Source of the DNA: an uncultured Eggerthellaceae bacterium
GTDB lineage: Bacteria > Actinomycetota > Coriobacteriia > Coriobacteriales > Eggerthellaceae
Direction: 5' to 3'
NCBI GenBank assembly: GCA_910588905.1
Contig: CAJURZ010000009.1
Coordinates: 1-64,000 of the forward strand
Length of the DNA stretch: 64,000 bases
The notes under the pieces are model-generated. The model was given only the letters and a program-made list of their open reading frames with translations, made no database searches and was not told the DNA's origin. A program made the position numbers and the translations under genes. Below, piece by piece: positions 31,040 through 41,257 of the stretch (positions are counted from its first letter, which is position 1; each line of letters opens with the position of its first letter).

Positions 31040-32174
31040 CCTCCGTATCCACCACTACCAAGTCGTAGTTCCCGTTCACCTCTTGCACTCCTGTCCCGCG
31101 GACCACCAGCACCACGCTCAGGTCCATCTCCAGGGCAAGCTGCGTCCAAAGGCGCTCGTCATAGATAGCGCTCACCAAGATGCATTTCGTGAACCGAGCA
31201 GAGACCTCCGAGGAGAGCAAGCATGCCACCGCATCTCCGTAGCGCTCCGAGAGCGGTGCGCCCAGCAAGAGCTCAGACGTGGCGCTCATGGCCTCCAGTC
31301 CATCCACCATCACGCTGACGAACTCTCCTTTGACGGGCAGTGCGTAATTATGGGAAAGCCCCTGCCGGAGAAGGTCAGATGAGATGGCCTCGCCCACCGA
31401 AGCCACTCCATTGAGCAGCTCCACCGAAAGCGCATTCCCCTCATCATCCTCAAGGGCACCCAGGCTGACCACGATGAGCTCGAAATCCACTGGGAGCGAG
31501 AACTGCCTCGACATCATCACGTCGAATTTCGATGTCAGCTTCCAGTGCACCGATGCCAGGTGATCCCCCGCCTGGAATTCTCGGATGTCGAACACCTCGT
31601 CCACATCAGAGCCGCTCCGGGATTCATCGTAGGTGGTGCCGAACGCCCGAGAGAGCGGGATGTGCTTCACATTGGTAGCCAGCCCATAGCGTGCCGGGTA
31701 GACCACACAGCTCTGATACTTCGACCAGGGCAGAGGGTAGCGAAAGAGTCCCAAGGGATCCTCGCACCAACAACGCTCTACGAGCACCTCTGTCCGGCCG
31801 TAGCGATCGGCATCAAGGGGGATCTGCACCTCCCGGCGCCCCCGGGTATTCAGAGCCACTGAAGCAAGATGCTGCTCAGTCGAGCGAAAGGGAGCGCTCA
31901 TGCAGGCGATATCGAAGGTGATGAGCGCCGCACTGAAAGGGATCCCCTTGCTTATGGACAGCGTGATGGCGGCATCGCTTCCCACTGCGAAGGATACGGG
32001 AATACCGATGCTCACCTCCGTGCACCAGCGCGTGATGAGGACGCCAAGACCCAAGAGCAACCCCAACAGGATGAAGAACAAGACAACGGCCAGGGCATAG
32101 AGCGAACCTGTCCAAACGAAGACGAGCACAGCTATGCCCAGCGCCAAGATATAGAGGATCCGATTCGACCTCAT
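31005..32174 (-). CDS. DUF58 protein (vWA-like, MoxR partner)
   Basis: This 389-residue protein has two N-terminal membrane helices (about 6-20 and 26-48), a beta-rich part, then the DUF58 core FDIREFQAGDHLASVHWKLTSKF, which matches the R-x-Y-x-x-GD-x-x-R-x-I-x-W pattern. FELIVVSLG begins a vWA-like fold. DUF58 proteins work with MoxR AAA ATPases, which use them as adaptors for maturation or remodelling of partners. It follows MoxR by 42 bases and overlaps the transglutaminase-fold gene. It is likely membrane-bound with the core in the cytosol. The ribosome-binding site is weak. Confidence 0.87.
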   Translation of the reverse strand: MRSNRILYILALGIAVLVFVWTGSLYALAVVLFFILLGLLLGLGVLITRWCTEVSIGIPVSFAVGSDAAITLSISKGIPFSAALITFDIACMSAPFRSTEQHLASVALNTRGRREVQIPLDADRYGRTEVLVERCWCEDPLGLFRYPLPWSKYQSCVVYPARYGLATNVKHIPLSRAFGTTYDESRSGSDVDEVFDIREFQAGDHLASVHWKLTSKFDVMMSRQFSLPVDFELIVVSLGALEDDEGNALSVELLNGVASVGEAISSDLLRQGLSHNYALPVKGEFVSVMVDGLEAMSATSELLLGAPLSERYGDAVACLLSSEVSARFTKCILVSAIYDERLWTQLALEMDLSVVLVVRGTGVQEVNGNYDLVVVDTEDANDRERCITL

Positions 32175-32216
32175 GACGTGGCCGCCCTACCCGTCAGGCG
32201 TTCCAGGTCAGAAGGA

Positions 32217-33170
32217 TCACCGACGCTGGGCCCGCTGGCCCAATGCCGGAGCCGGAACCGTTTCCAGGAGCTCATCGAGGATCTCCTCTGCACTGATCCC
32301 TTCGATGCGAGCCTGGGAACGCAGGATGAGACGATGGGCGCACACGTCTTTGTAGACATCGCGGATATCCTCAGGAATGACGTAATCCCGCTCCCCTAAG
32401 ATAGCTGATGCCCGGGCCATGCGCACCAGAGCCAGCACGCCACGGGGGCTCACGCCCAGCTGCACCAAGGGTGCCGTGCGCGTGGCTTCGCAAAGAGCCG
32501 TGGCATAATCCATGAGCTCCTCGGATACGCGGATGTTCGCCAGATAGCGCTGGATGGTGATGATATCCTCTCGGCTAGCCACTTCCTGGACGCTGTCCAA
32601 GGGCTTCGCCTCCAATGATTCGCGGATCATGGCCACTTGCAGGTCATGGGAGGGGTAGCCGATGGAAAGCCTCACGATGAAGCGGTCCAGCTGAGAGTCA
32701 GGCAGCTGTTGGGTTCCCACTGAACCTAAGGGGTTCTGAGTGGCTATGACGATGAAGGGCTCAGGAAGATCATGGGTGACACCGTCCACCGTGACAGACC
32801 GCTCCTCCATGACCTCCAGCAGGGCCGCCTGGGTCTTGGCGGAGGTGCGGTTGATCTCATCCCCTAACAACAGATTGCAGTTGACCGCGCCCGGACGGTA
32901 TTCGAAGTTGCCCGTTTGCTTATTGAACATGGAGAAGCCGGTGATATCAGCGGGCATGGTGTCAGGGGTGAATTGGATGCGTCGGTATTCAAAGCCCAGC
33001 GCCCGAGAGAATGCCAAGGCCAGCGTGGTCTTGCCCACGCCTGGAGAATCCTCCAAGAGGACATGCCCGTTGGCATACATGGCCATGAGCACCTTGCGGA
33101 TGATCTCATCCTTGCCGATGATGGCCTTGCCGACCTCTTGGATGATCTGGTCGCTCTTTCGGATTATCAT
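32217..33170 (-). CDS. MoxR-family AAA+ ATPase
   Basis: This 317-residue ATPase has Walker A DSPGVGKTT at 41-49, Walker B LLLGDEINRTS at about 105-115, sensor I IATQNPLG, the arginine finger region LDRFIVRLSIGYP, and a C-terminal lid with VSPRGVLALVRMARA. MoxR proteins act as chaperones that assemble or activate complexes, using DUF58 or vWA proteins as partners. The start overlaps the stop of the giant LRR gene by four bases. This overlap means the LRR protein and the ATPase are made together, which is not the usual MoxR context. Confidence 0.92.
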   Translation of the reverse strand: MIIRKSDQIIQEVGKAIIGKDEIIRKVLMAMYANGHVLLEDSPGVGKTTLALAFSRALGFEYRRIQFTPDTMPADITGFSMFNKQTGNFEYRPGAVNCNLLLGDEINRTSAKTQAALLEVMEERSVTVDGVTHDLPEPFIVIATQNPLGSVGTQQLPDSQLDRFIVRLSIGYPSHDLQVAMIRESLEAKPLDSVQEVASREDIITIQRYLANIRVSEELMDYATALCEATRTAPLVQLGVSPRGVLALVRMARASAILGERDYVIPEDIRDVYKDVCAHRLILRSQARIEGISAEEILDELLETVPAPALGQRAQRR

Positions 33171-36100
33171 GGTCGTTCCTCTTCTGTGAGCTCTAAGAGC
33201 GCTGCCACCAGCATCGGTTCCAGCGATGCTCCCGTTCGTCCTTCATTATCTCCGAGCGCATCTGTTGCGCTTCCCGGTTCGGCAGGTTCGGTGGCATCTG
33301 ATAGGTCACCATCGCCATCGTCGGATCCGTCAGGGCCGTCAGGGCCGTCCGGTCCTATGACACCTTCATCAACGATCCCCTCTGTGCCCTCAGGAGCACT
33401 CCCGGGATCTTCACCATGCACATCTCCCAGCATACCCTCTTCTACCTCTTCGGTATCCGCGTCGTTCGCAGTCACCGTTGCTGCATCCACCAGTTTGAGC
33501 GCCACCTCACTGGTGATGGACTCATCGCGAACGAGACGCAGGCCGTAATCCTCAAGGAGCTTGGAACCAAGGCGCCCGGAGTCCGTCGTGGCACTCATCT
33601 CCTCGGCCATCTTCTCATCCTTCACGATGATGCGCGTACCCAAGGGTGCTTGAGCACCGAAGATATGGTCACCCACGAAGGGCACCTCGCTCATCTCAGA
33701 CAGATCGAGCGTCAAGCCCTGGGCGCCTCCCGTACCGTCGAAGGCACCATCTCCGATACCCGGACGCGCAGGGATGCCCACGCAATTCGGACCAGCCCAG
33801 AACCGCTTCACGTAGGCCTTCCCCTTGAGCGCGCCTTTGTTGATGTACAGGGTCTTCCAAAAATAGCTGCTATGGGAGAATACCCTCAAGTTACCACCCG
33901 AACAGGCCTGGGTCGTCGTGCTCAGGAACACCATGTCGATGTTCTTGCTGTCATGCACCTCAAGCTCAGCGTAGAGGTTCCCGCTGGCAGTGCGGTAGGA
34001 CCTCGCTACCGCGCCCACACCAGCAGACGGCGCATCTGACCCCCAGGCAGCCTCATAGGCCTGGGCGATACCCATGCCGCCTCCCTCATCCTGTGGCACG
34101 AACACAGGGACGAGCCCTGAGCGCCATACGTCGGGCAGCCCGCTCCCTGTCACAGAGACCGGGGATGCTCCGTTGAAGACGACGAACTCGACGCTATCGC
34201 ATCCGCTGAACGCCCCTTGGCCGATCCGTTGCAGCGAAGCCGGGAACACCGCCAGCGAAAGATTGCGGCATCCCCGATAGGCCCCTTCACCGATCTCCTC
34301 CAGACTGGAGAACGCCGTGAGCGAAGCTCCGGTGGTAGTCATGGCGGTGCACCCCGCGAACAAGTCCTTGCCGAACCGCTTGAAGTGCAAGATCGACTTG
34401 GCCCCACCGCTCATCTGGGTGAGGCTCGTGCAATTCGCCAGCATCCCTTCAGGGATCTCCTCCACTTGTCCGTTCATTTGGAACGTCTTGATAGAGGTGC
34501 AGCCCTTGAATGCGAACGGGCCTATACGCCGGAGCGATTCCGGCAAATAGACATTGTTGTTCGTACTGCCGCCGAAGAACCACGCTTGAGTCAGAGCCGT
34601 GCACCCTTCGAACGCGCTTTGGCCGATCTGGGTCAGCTCACCCGCCCCCGAGAAAACGGTGATGCCGCTGTCCTTGAATGCCGCAGCACCGATGGACTTC
34701 ACGCTGTTCGGCAGCGTCACACGAGTCAGGCCGCGACACCCCTCCGCTGCGGAATCAGCAACGAACTGCGTGTCGGCCACCGATCCAAGCTCACCCGTGG
34801 CGGCGCGGGGCACGCGGAGGAGCACATCAGTCACCGGCGTTGTGGCAACATCGTAGGTAGTATAGAGCGCTCCGGTGTTCGGTTCGATGGCGAAGGCGTT
34901 GCCCCCTGCCACGAGCTTGAATCGCACCAGGCTCACCAGGCTGCCGAAATGATTCGGCGCATGGTTCACATTGATGACATAGAGACGGAAGATATCCTGA
35001 ACCGCCTCTCCTGCGAAGAGATCCCCTTCGAAAGCGGGAGGCCGGTCCCCCTGGAAGACGAGGTTCTCCAGAGCGGAACAGCCAGCGAAGGCGCCTTCGG
35101 CCACCGAGCTGACCGATGCGGGCACCACCACGGTGAGGAGGTTGCGGCAATCCTTGAACGCACCCTTCTCGATGCGCACCGTACCTGCCGCCGGTGCGAA
35201 GCCAGATGTCACCTTGGCGGGGTCAACGCGCACGAGCGCATAGCCCGCACCAACGCGCCGGTACTCACCGGCACCCATATGGATGGCACCGCTCACGTCC
35301 GGCGTTGTGATCTGCTCGGAAGAGCCTCCTACGACAGCCAGCCACGTGGCATCCGTCTGGTACCGATGCAGGATCTGATCGCCCTCGGAGCGCGGCACCT
35401 GGACGATCAGCTGGGCCCTATCGCAACCCTCGAACGCATCCTGCGCTATCGTCGGCGGCTCCTCAGCGAGGATATTCAGGAGCATGAGAGCCGCACAGCC
35501 CGAGAATGCCCCCTCCCCGATCTGCACGATCGTCGCCGGAAGGATGACCATCGAGAGCGCCGTACAGCCCGCGAAGGCGCGGGTAGGGATCGTCTTGAGA
35601 GTAGTAGAGGACAGATCAAGGGATTGAAGCTGCTCGCAGCCGTAGAACGCCTCGCTCCCCACCGCCGACCACGCACAAGGATCACCAGCAGCGCCCTTCA
35701 GGCTCAGAGACGCAAGGCTCGTGCATTGGGCGAAGGCGCGCTGCCCCACCGAGATGAGCGACTTCGGCAATATCACCGAAGAGAGCTTGGGATCCCCGGC
35801 GAAGGCGGAGGCGCCGATGACAAGACCAGAGGTGGCCTCATTGAGCGCAACGGAATATAAGCTGGCACAGCCCTGGAACGCACCGGCACCGATGGTCTTC
35901 AGGGAGGAGACATCCCCATGCAGATAGATCTTCTCGAGCGAGCGCTGATCCGCGAACGCTCCATCGCCAATGGAGACCAGCGTGGGCGGGAAGTAGATGC
36001 TCCCCTTGAGAGCGCCCCCCACAGAACCGTCAGAGGCGGCTCGCGTGGTGGAGGCCGCGCAGGAGAACGCATCCGCACCGATCGTCTGGAGCATGGTCAG

Positions 36101-39100
36101 CCGGTGGAGGGTGAGTGTTTCCAGTTTCACGCATCCAGAGAAAGCGCGCTCGCCGATGGAGGTGATCCGGGAACCCGTCTCTGGGAAGCGCAGGGTACGC
36201 AGTCCCCCGCATCCCGCAAATGCGTCATCGGCGATGGTGCGCACGCCCGCCGAGAAGGACACCTCCGAGAGCTGGGAGCAATCTGCGAAGACGGAGGTGC
36301 CCATAACTGCAAGGTCAGCCAAGTCATCAGCGAAGACCACCCGTGTCAGGGACGAGCAGCCTTGGAACGCTCGCGCCCCAAGGGAGGAGATGGTCCCCGA
36401 GAATGAGACCTCGCCGAGGCGTGCACAATCCTCAAAGGCCGACGCATCCATCACGAGCCCCACACCGCGCAGGGTGATCGAACCCTCCACGCCCGAGCGA
36501 GCGAACGCAGCAGCGCCTATGGAGCGCACAGATCCGAGCACAGCAACGTTCCTCAGAGCAGTGCAGCCCTCGAAAGCCCGCGCACCAACCTGTGTCACCG
36601 ACCTTTCCCCAGCAATGCTACACACCGTAGCATCCCCAGCGAACAGCTCCGGAGCAAGAGAGGTCGTACCGGAAAGAAGGGTGATGATCCCATCAGGAAA
36701 GAGGTCACCGGCCTTCTTGAGCGCGTATACCGCTTCAAGCCCTTGGGTGACACGGCGGTAGAAGACCCCCACGCCATCCCATTGGTGTTCAGATGAAGCC
36801 CCTATGAGCCCGAGAGAAGAGCAGCCGTCGGCCGTGGTCAAGCCGACCTCTGCCGCCCACGCCGAGAGCCCAGCGCCTGCGGCCAGCGCATCCGGGAAGA
36901 TCACCGCTTCCAGCTTCGCGCATCCTGCGAACGCATCGGAGGGAATATCCGTCACGCTTTCGGGGAGGATGAGAGCCCTCAGATCAGGCAGGCCGCGCAC
37001 CGCATCCGCCGCGATAGCCGTCGTGCCCTCCTTGACCGTGAGCACCGACACCCCCTGGGGCACCGACAGCAACGTCAGGGTCCCTCCATCCTGCTTGTAA
37101 ACAGCGCCGTTGCCTTCGTCGGTCTCAAGGTTCCCCTCATCTGCCCCGATGCATACGATATGGGCGGCCGCTTCGTCGCGAGAACCCCAGCAGGATGCCA
37201 ACTGGTCAAGCCATTGGCCATGGGCCGCACTGCCTGCTTCGCATGCAAGGTAGAGCGTGAAATCATCTGCATAGGATGCACGATCAGAAAAGAGCTTCTG
37301 CCCCGCTTCGATCGCGATCGCATCCGGCGCTTCGAGGATGATGCTATGGAGGCCCGAAGCCGTAAGGGCACCAGCCTCGATCGAGCTCACCGTAGAGGGG
37401 ATCGTGATATTGGTGAGCGCCGTGCAATCGATGAAAGCGGTGGTGAGGACCCTCGATGCCAGCGCCGGGATCCGATAGGAGCTGACGGCAACATCGGGGA
37501 TGTACGCCAGCTCTGCACCGTGATCGCGGAGGAAATAGACTGCTCCGCCGTCATCATCTATGCCCGTGGCGTAGATGCCATCCTGCCGCCAGAAGCGCAC
37601 AGGCTCCGCCATCAACAGGTCAGGACGGTTCTGGGAGAAGAGGGACAGGTAACGACAGTAGGCCTGATCATTGATGGAGCTGGGTGCGACGACCTCAACC
37701 TCAGCTGGCAACGAAGCCCAATCCTGGATCTCTACCGCATCGCCACCGAAAACGAGGCGCAACCCCCACGGGTCCCACGCGATGCCCTCGAAGGCATCCG
37801 GCCCGAAGCCGACGACACCCTCATCAACGGTGACGGCCATGGTCTTGGCCGAGGGAGAGCTGGGTGGGATGGAGACGATCGTGCATCCTCCGTCCGGAGC
37901 CTTGGATGCCAGATAACCGCTGTTCGTGGCCTCGAAATACGGGTTCGCACCCTCAACCTCCCACGTGCTCAGATTAGGGAATGCACGTAGCACGGACGGG
38001 ATATCCACATCCGTGATGGTGCTTGGCAAGCGGATCGTAGTGACCGATCCATTCGGCTTCATAGCAGCAAGGGAGATGGCATTCACACCCTCGGGGACGA
38101 TGAGGCAGCCCCCCGAGATAGCCGGGGTTGCCGGATCGATATCAGTGAGCACCTGCGCCGTCTCATGGGCTTCCACTCGCAGGCCAGCGGGCACGGGCGC
38201 TGTCCCCTTCGCTGTGACCTTGAACGCCACGACATCAGCACCAACGGTCAGAACATCTATCGCCACCCGTCCGTCGTACTCCCATCCAAGGAAGAGCGAT
38301 GATACCGTGCCGTCAGGCTCCTTCAGTTCTCGGAGTGCCAGCTCCCAAGCCTCAGCGGGGATGCTCAACTGCGTGCCATTGAAATGGGTGGATTTGGTGA
38401 TCTGCGCGCCAACGGCATTCGTAACGGTGAAATCCGCCCGATGCTCGTAGGCATCGCAGGTGACATCCATCCCGATTTGAGTGACGCCCGTCTCGCCGCT
38501 GTCCCTATAGGAGATCTGGATCTGGAATGGGCCCTTCGAGGACGGCCGGGATCGCGTTGCCTCATCAGCATTGAAACGGAAATCTTCCGACTTCAGCTCA
38601 AGACGTTCGGTTTGCGCTGATCCCTCCTTGCGGATGACGAAATACCCGCTCAGGTATGGCGCCACCTCGTTCAACAGGACCCGATTCGCTTCCGGTGCCA
38701 AGGTCGCATCACGGACAACGGTCTTACCCCGTCCCGCGAGATGGACCTCCTCCACGGTGTAGCGCGGCTTCGTGTCAACGTAATCAAGGGATGGGTCTGT
38801 CATCTCCTCGAACCGGTTACCTGGATCGATTATCTCCGGGATCTCTTCGGGAACCTCCGGGTCAGGCTTCGTTGGCCCCTCAGGTCCCGGCCCGGGTCCT
38901 GGCCCAGGATCAGGACCAGGGCCTGAAGGCCCTTCGCCTTGAGAGGGGTTGCCACCAGAAGCGGTGCCCCCGCTGCCGATGACCACTTCTTCCTCAGAAG
39001 GGACCACCGTCCCGGAGAGCGGGGCATTGCCACCGGAGGCGTTAGAAGCGGAGAGACCCGGATCAGCCGCCTTCTCCTCCGCTGGATCATCCTGGGAGAC

Positions 39101-39322
39101 CGGGTTGTCGGATTCAGCATCCTCTTCTACCTGGAACGCCGTGGAGTCATAAGCCTGCTGGATGGCGTAGGAGCTATTCGTCCAGGAGAAATCAGCACCG
39201 AAGAGCGCTCCGCCTTGCCAGGTAGCAACGGTGGTGCCAACGGCCACGACGCAGAGCGCCACAGCAGCTAGCTTCCCTATCGAAAGCGCGGGGAAGGAGA
39301 TGGGGAGCTTGCCCTTCATCAT
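33167..39322 (-). CDS. Giant BspA-like leucine-rich-repeat surface protein
   Basis: This 2051-residue protein has a hydrophobic signal anchor at about 17-35, a Pro/Gly/Glu-rich spacer (about 120-160) and a first beta-rich domain up to about 400. LRR_5 repeats of the treponemal BspA type run from about 430 to 1880, with the unit IGxxAFxGCxxLxxVxLPxS recurring dozens of times. A Cys-containing AFxGC is typical. The C-terminus is acidic with a collagen-like GPDGPDGPDG run. No sortase motif or second membrane helix is evident. Such proteins bind host or bacterial surfaces. The gene overlaps the kinase gene before it and the MoxR gene after it by four bases each, so expression is coupled. Confidence 0.88.
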   Translation of the reverse strand: MMKGKLPISFPALSIGKLAAVALCVVAVGTTVATWQGGALFGADFSWTNSSYAIQQAYDSTAFQVEEDAESDNPVSQDDPAEEKAADPGLSASNASGGNAPLSGTVVPSEEEVVIGSGGTASGGNPSQGEGPSGPGPDPGPGPGPGPEGPTKPDPEVPEEIPEIIDPGNRFEEMTDPSLDYVDTKPRYTVEEVHLAGRGKTVVRDATLAPEANRVLLNEVAPYLSGYFVIRKEGSAQTERLELKSEDFRFNADEATRSRPSSKGPFQIQISYRDSGETGVTQIGMDVTCDAYEHRADFTVTNAVGAQITKSTHFNGTQLSIPAEAWELALRELKEPDGTVSSLFLGWEYDGRVAIDVLTVGADVVAFKVTAKGTAPVPAGLRVEAHETAQVLTDIDPATPAISGGCLIVPEGVNAISLAAMKPNGSVTTIRLPSTITDVDIPSVLRAFPNLSTWEVEGANPYFEATNSGYLASKAPDGGCTIVSIPPSSPSAKTMAVTVDEGVVGFGPDAFEGIAWDPWGLRLVFGGDAVEIQDWASLPAEVEVVAPSSINDQAYCRYLSLFSQNRPDLLMAEPVRFWRQDGIYATGIDDDGGAVYFLRDHGAELAYIPDVAVSSYRIPALASRVLTTAFIDCTALTNITIPSTVSSIEAGALTASGLHSIILEAPDAIAIEAGQKLFSDRASYADDFTLYLACEAGSAAHGQWLDQLASCWGSRDEAAAHIVCIGADEGNLETDEGNGAVYKQDGGTLTLLSVPQGVSVLTVKEGTTAIAADAVRGLPDLRALILPESVTDIPSDAFAGCAKLEAVIFPDALAAGAGLSAWAAEVGLTTADGCSSLGLIGASSEHQWDGVGVFYRRVTQGLEAVYALKKAGDLFPDGIITLLSGTTSLAPELFAGDATVCSIAGERSVTQVGARAFEGCTALRNVAVLGSVRSIGAAAFARSGVEGSITLRGVGLVMDASAFEDCARLGEVSFSGTISSLGARAFQGCSSLTRVVFADDLADLAVMGTSVFADCSQLSEVSFSAGVRTIADDAFAGCGGLRTLRFPETGSRITSIGERAFSGCVKLETLTLHRLTMLQTIGADAFSCAASTTRAASDGSVGGALKGSIYFPPTLVSIGDGAFADQRSLEKIYLHGDVSSLKTIGAGAFQGCASLYSVALNEATSGLVIGASAFAGDPKLSSVILPKSLISVGQRAFAQCTSLASLSLKGAAGDPCAWSAVGSEAFYGCEQLQSLDLSSTTLKTIPTRAFAGCTALSMVILPATIVQIGEGAFSGCAALMLLNILAEEPPTIAQDAFEGCDRAQLIVQVPRSEGDQILHRYQTDATWLAVVGGSSEQITTPDVSGAIHMGAGEYRRVGAGYALVRVDPAKVTSGFAPAAGTVRIEKGAFKDCRNLLTVVVPASVSSVAEGAFAGCSALENLVFQGDRPPAFEGDLFAGEAVQDIFRLYVINVNHAPNHFGSLVSLVRFKLVAGGNAFAIEPNTGALYTTYDVATTPVTDVLLRVPRAATGELGSVADTQFVADSAAEGCRGLTRVTLPNSVKSIGAAAFKDSGITVFSGAGELTQIGQSAFEGCTALTQAWFFGGSTNNNVYLPESLRRIGPFAFKGCTSIKTFQMNGQVEEIPEGMLANCTSLTQMSGGAKSILHFKRFGKDLFAGCTAMTTTGASLTAFSSLEEIGEGAYRGCRNLSLAVFPASLQRIGQGAFSGCDSVEFVVFNGASPVSVTGSGLPDVWRSGLVPVFVPQDEGGGMGIAQAYEAAWGSDAPSAGVGAVARSYRTASGNLYAELEVHDSKNIDMVFLSTTTQACSGGNLRVFSHSSYFWKTLYINKGALKGKAYVKRFWAGPNCVGIPARPGIGDGAFDGTGGAQGLTLDLSEMSEVPFVGDHIFGAQAPLGTRIIVKDEKMAEEMSATTDSGRLGSKLLEDYGLRLVRDESITSEVALKLVDAATVTANDADTEEVEEGMLGDVHGEDPGSAPEGTEGIVDEGVIGPDGPDGPDGSDDGDGDLSDATEPAEPGSATDALGDNEGRTGASLEPMLVAALLELTEEERP

Positions 39323-41061
39323 TCCACCCCCGGGCCCGGCGAGGCCAGCTCAGCGCAGATCTGAGCCTCTAGGGTCTCATAGACGATAGGCTTGGAGATG
39401 TGCCCGTTCATGCCCGCCTTGCGGGAGGCCCGCTTGTCTTCCACGTAGGCATCCGCTGAAAGGGCGATGATGGGAATGCTCTGGGCGTCCGGATGGTCCA
39501 TGGCGCGGATGGTTTGGGCCGCCTCGCGTCCGTTCATATTCGGCATCTGGATGTCCATGAGGATGATGGAGTAGGTGCCCGCTTCGCTCGCAGCGAAGAG
39601 GTCGCAGGCTATCTGCCCGTCCAGCGCATGATCCACCGTAGCAACGCCCATCTCCAGGAGCATCTCCTCTGCGATGCCGGCGTTGAGCATATTGTCCTCG
39701 GCCATGAGGATGGTGCTGCCCTCAAGGCGGAAGAGCTTCTCAGCAGCATCAGCCGCCTGAGAATCCACTACCACTGACTGCTGTTCGGCCTGGTAGTCCG
39801 CTATCTGCGCTTCATCGGCCACGGGAAGCCCCAGGTATATCTCGAAGGTGGTGCCCTGCCCCAACTCGGATTCCACCACGATATAACCGCCCATGAGACG
39901 CACGATCTGATCCGAGATGGCCATCCCGAGGCCCGTGCCGCCGAACTGGCGCGACGTGCTTGAAGATTCCTGGGAGAACGGGTCGAAGATGGTCTTCAGG
40001 AATTCCTTGTTCATGCCCTTGCCCGTATCCGCCACGCGGATGACGAAATGCAGGTGATCCTCGGTGGACTGGACATGGAGCAAGCTCACGGTGATGGAAC
40101 CGTCCGCAGGAGTGAACTTCTGAGCATTGGAGACCAGATTCGTGATGACCTGCGCCAGCCTGAGCTCGTCACCCACCACATAAGGATCCTCCAGGTCATC
40201 CCCTTCTACGGTGTACTGGATGCCCTTGGTCTTCGTAGATTCAGCGAAGAGGCCACGCTCGCGCTTCAGCAGGTCGTTCAGGCTGAAGCAGCGGTCTTCC
40301 AGCTCCATCTTCCCATTCTCGATCTTGGAGATATCCAGCACGTTGTTGATGATGGAGAGAAGGTATTGAGTGAGATCATCGGCTTGATGGAGGTATTCTC
40401 GCGTGGCATCCGGCTCGTCCGCATGGATCTGAGCCAGCGCCAGCGTGCCCATGATGCCGTTCATGGGCGTACGGATCTCATGGCTCATGTCGGATAGGAA
40501 CCGCAGCTTGGCCTTCTCGCTTGCCTCAGCCTCTTCGGCCTTGCGCTCCAAGCCCTCTATCAGATCCGCCACCTCTGTGATGTCCCGCAGCTCCGCCACC
40601 CAAAGCCCCGATGTATCACTCGGCCACACCTTGAACGAGCAGTGGCGCACGAGCTTTGTCTGGGCATTCTCTATATCACAGCGGATCTGCAAGAGGCTGC
40701 GTCGGTCCCAGAGGTCGAAGGCCTCTCTCAGATTCCGCCGCGTATCCTTATGAAAGCAGCCATCCAAGCTGTAGGCATCAGAGAGGATCTGCTGTGCAGG
40801 GATACCCGTCAGGGCCTCGAAGGGACCCGAAACCGCACAGACGCACCGCTGGGAAGGGTCGATGGTGAGCAACGCAGCGAAAGGAGCATCTTGGACCGCT
40901 TGCAAAGCCGGAGAGCCTGCAACTGCAGAAGCAGTTCTTCGCGGCTGCAGACGCTTGATGCGCCGAAGCACGGATATGGTTGCCATCAAGAGGATGCAGG
41001 CAACGGCTACGCTCAAGATAGCGCACAGGATCAACGCGTTATCTTCGAGCATCTCCAGCAT
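39319..41061 (-). CDS. Hybrid histidine kinase with PAS and receiver domains
   Basis: This 580-residue protein has one membrane helix (about 9-32), a PAS-like domain (about 55-165), a short coil, the kinase core with His194 in MSHEIRTPMNG, N box NLVSNAQKFTP, G1 ADTGKGM, G2 GGTGLGMAIS, and a C-terminal receiver with Asp503 in LMDIQMPNMNG and Lys in ISKPI. It has no output domain, so a separate phosphotransfer protein or regulator is expected elsewhere. GGAGG lies unusually close (3 bases) to the chosen ATG. Its stop overlaps the start of the LRR gene by four bases. A sensor coupled to its own surface protein is unusual. Confidence 0.88.
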   Translation of the reverse strand: MLEMLEDNALILCAILSVAVACILLMATISVLRRIKRLQPRRTASAVAGSPALQAVQDAPFAALLTIDPSQRCVCAVSGPFEALTGIPAQQILSDAYSLDGCFHKDTRRNLREAFDLWDRRSLLQIRCDIENAQTKLVRHCSFKVWPSDTSGLWVAELRDITEVADLIEGLERKAEEAEASEKAKLRFLSDMSHEIRTPMNGIMGTLALAQIHADEPDATREYLHQADDLTQYLLSIINNVLDISKIENGKMELEDRCFSLNDLLKRERGLFAESTKTKGIQYTVEGDDLEDPYVVGDELRLAQVITNLVSNAQKFTPADGSITVSLLHVQSTEDHLHFVIRVADTGKGMNKEFLKTIFDPFSQESSSTSRQFGGTGLGMAISDQIVRLMGGYIVVESELGQGTTFEIYLGLPVADEAQIADYQAEQQSVVVDSQAADAAEKLFRLEGSTILMAEDNMLNAGIAEEMLLEMGVATVDHALDGQIACDLFAASEAGTYSIILMDIQMPNMNGREAAQTIRAMDHPDAQSIPIIALSADAYVEDKRASRKAGMNGHISKPIVYETLEAQICAELASPGPGVE

Positions 41062-41257
41062 ATTCCTCCTCGTCTCATAACTGCCATAATGCTCCAGGAT
41101 CACTATACCTAACCGGAGCTCGCTTTCCCTTTTCAACGAGTACAAAACAGATAGTCAACAACAATTCTACTGATCGGCCGCTGAGGTCAGAAGGGGGTTC
41201 GCTATGATGCATGGCATGAGGGATATACCTGTTGCGCCACCGCCTGAGGAGGTACCC

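Noticed and set aside
33290..33420. Collagen-like GPDGPDGPDG run as a separate repeat element
   Set aside because: Only a short run inside the acidic C-terminus of the LRR protein. It is low-complexity coding sequence rather than an element.
34217..35860. Plus-strand ORF of 547 codons opposite the LRR gene
   Set aside because: Periodic antisense image of the repeats. Arg/His/Glu-rich and without a start site.
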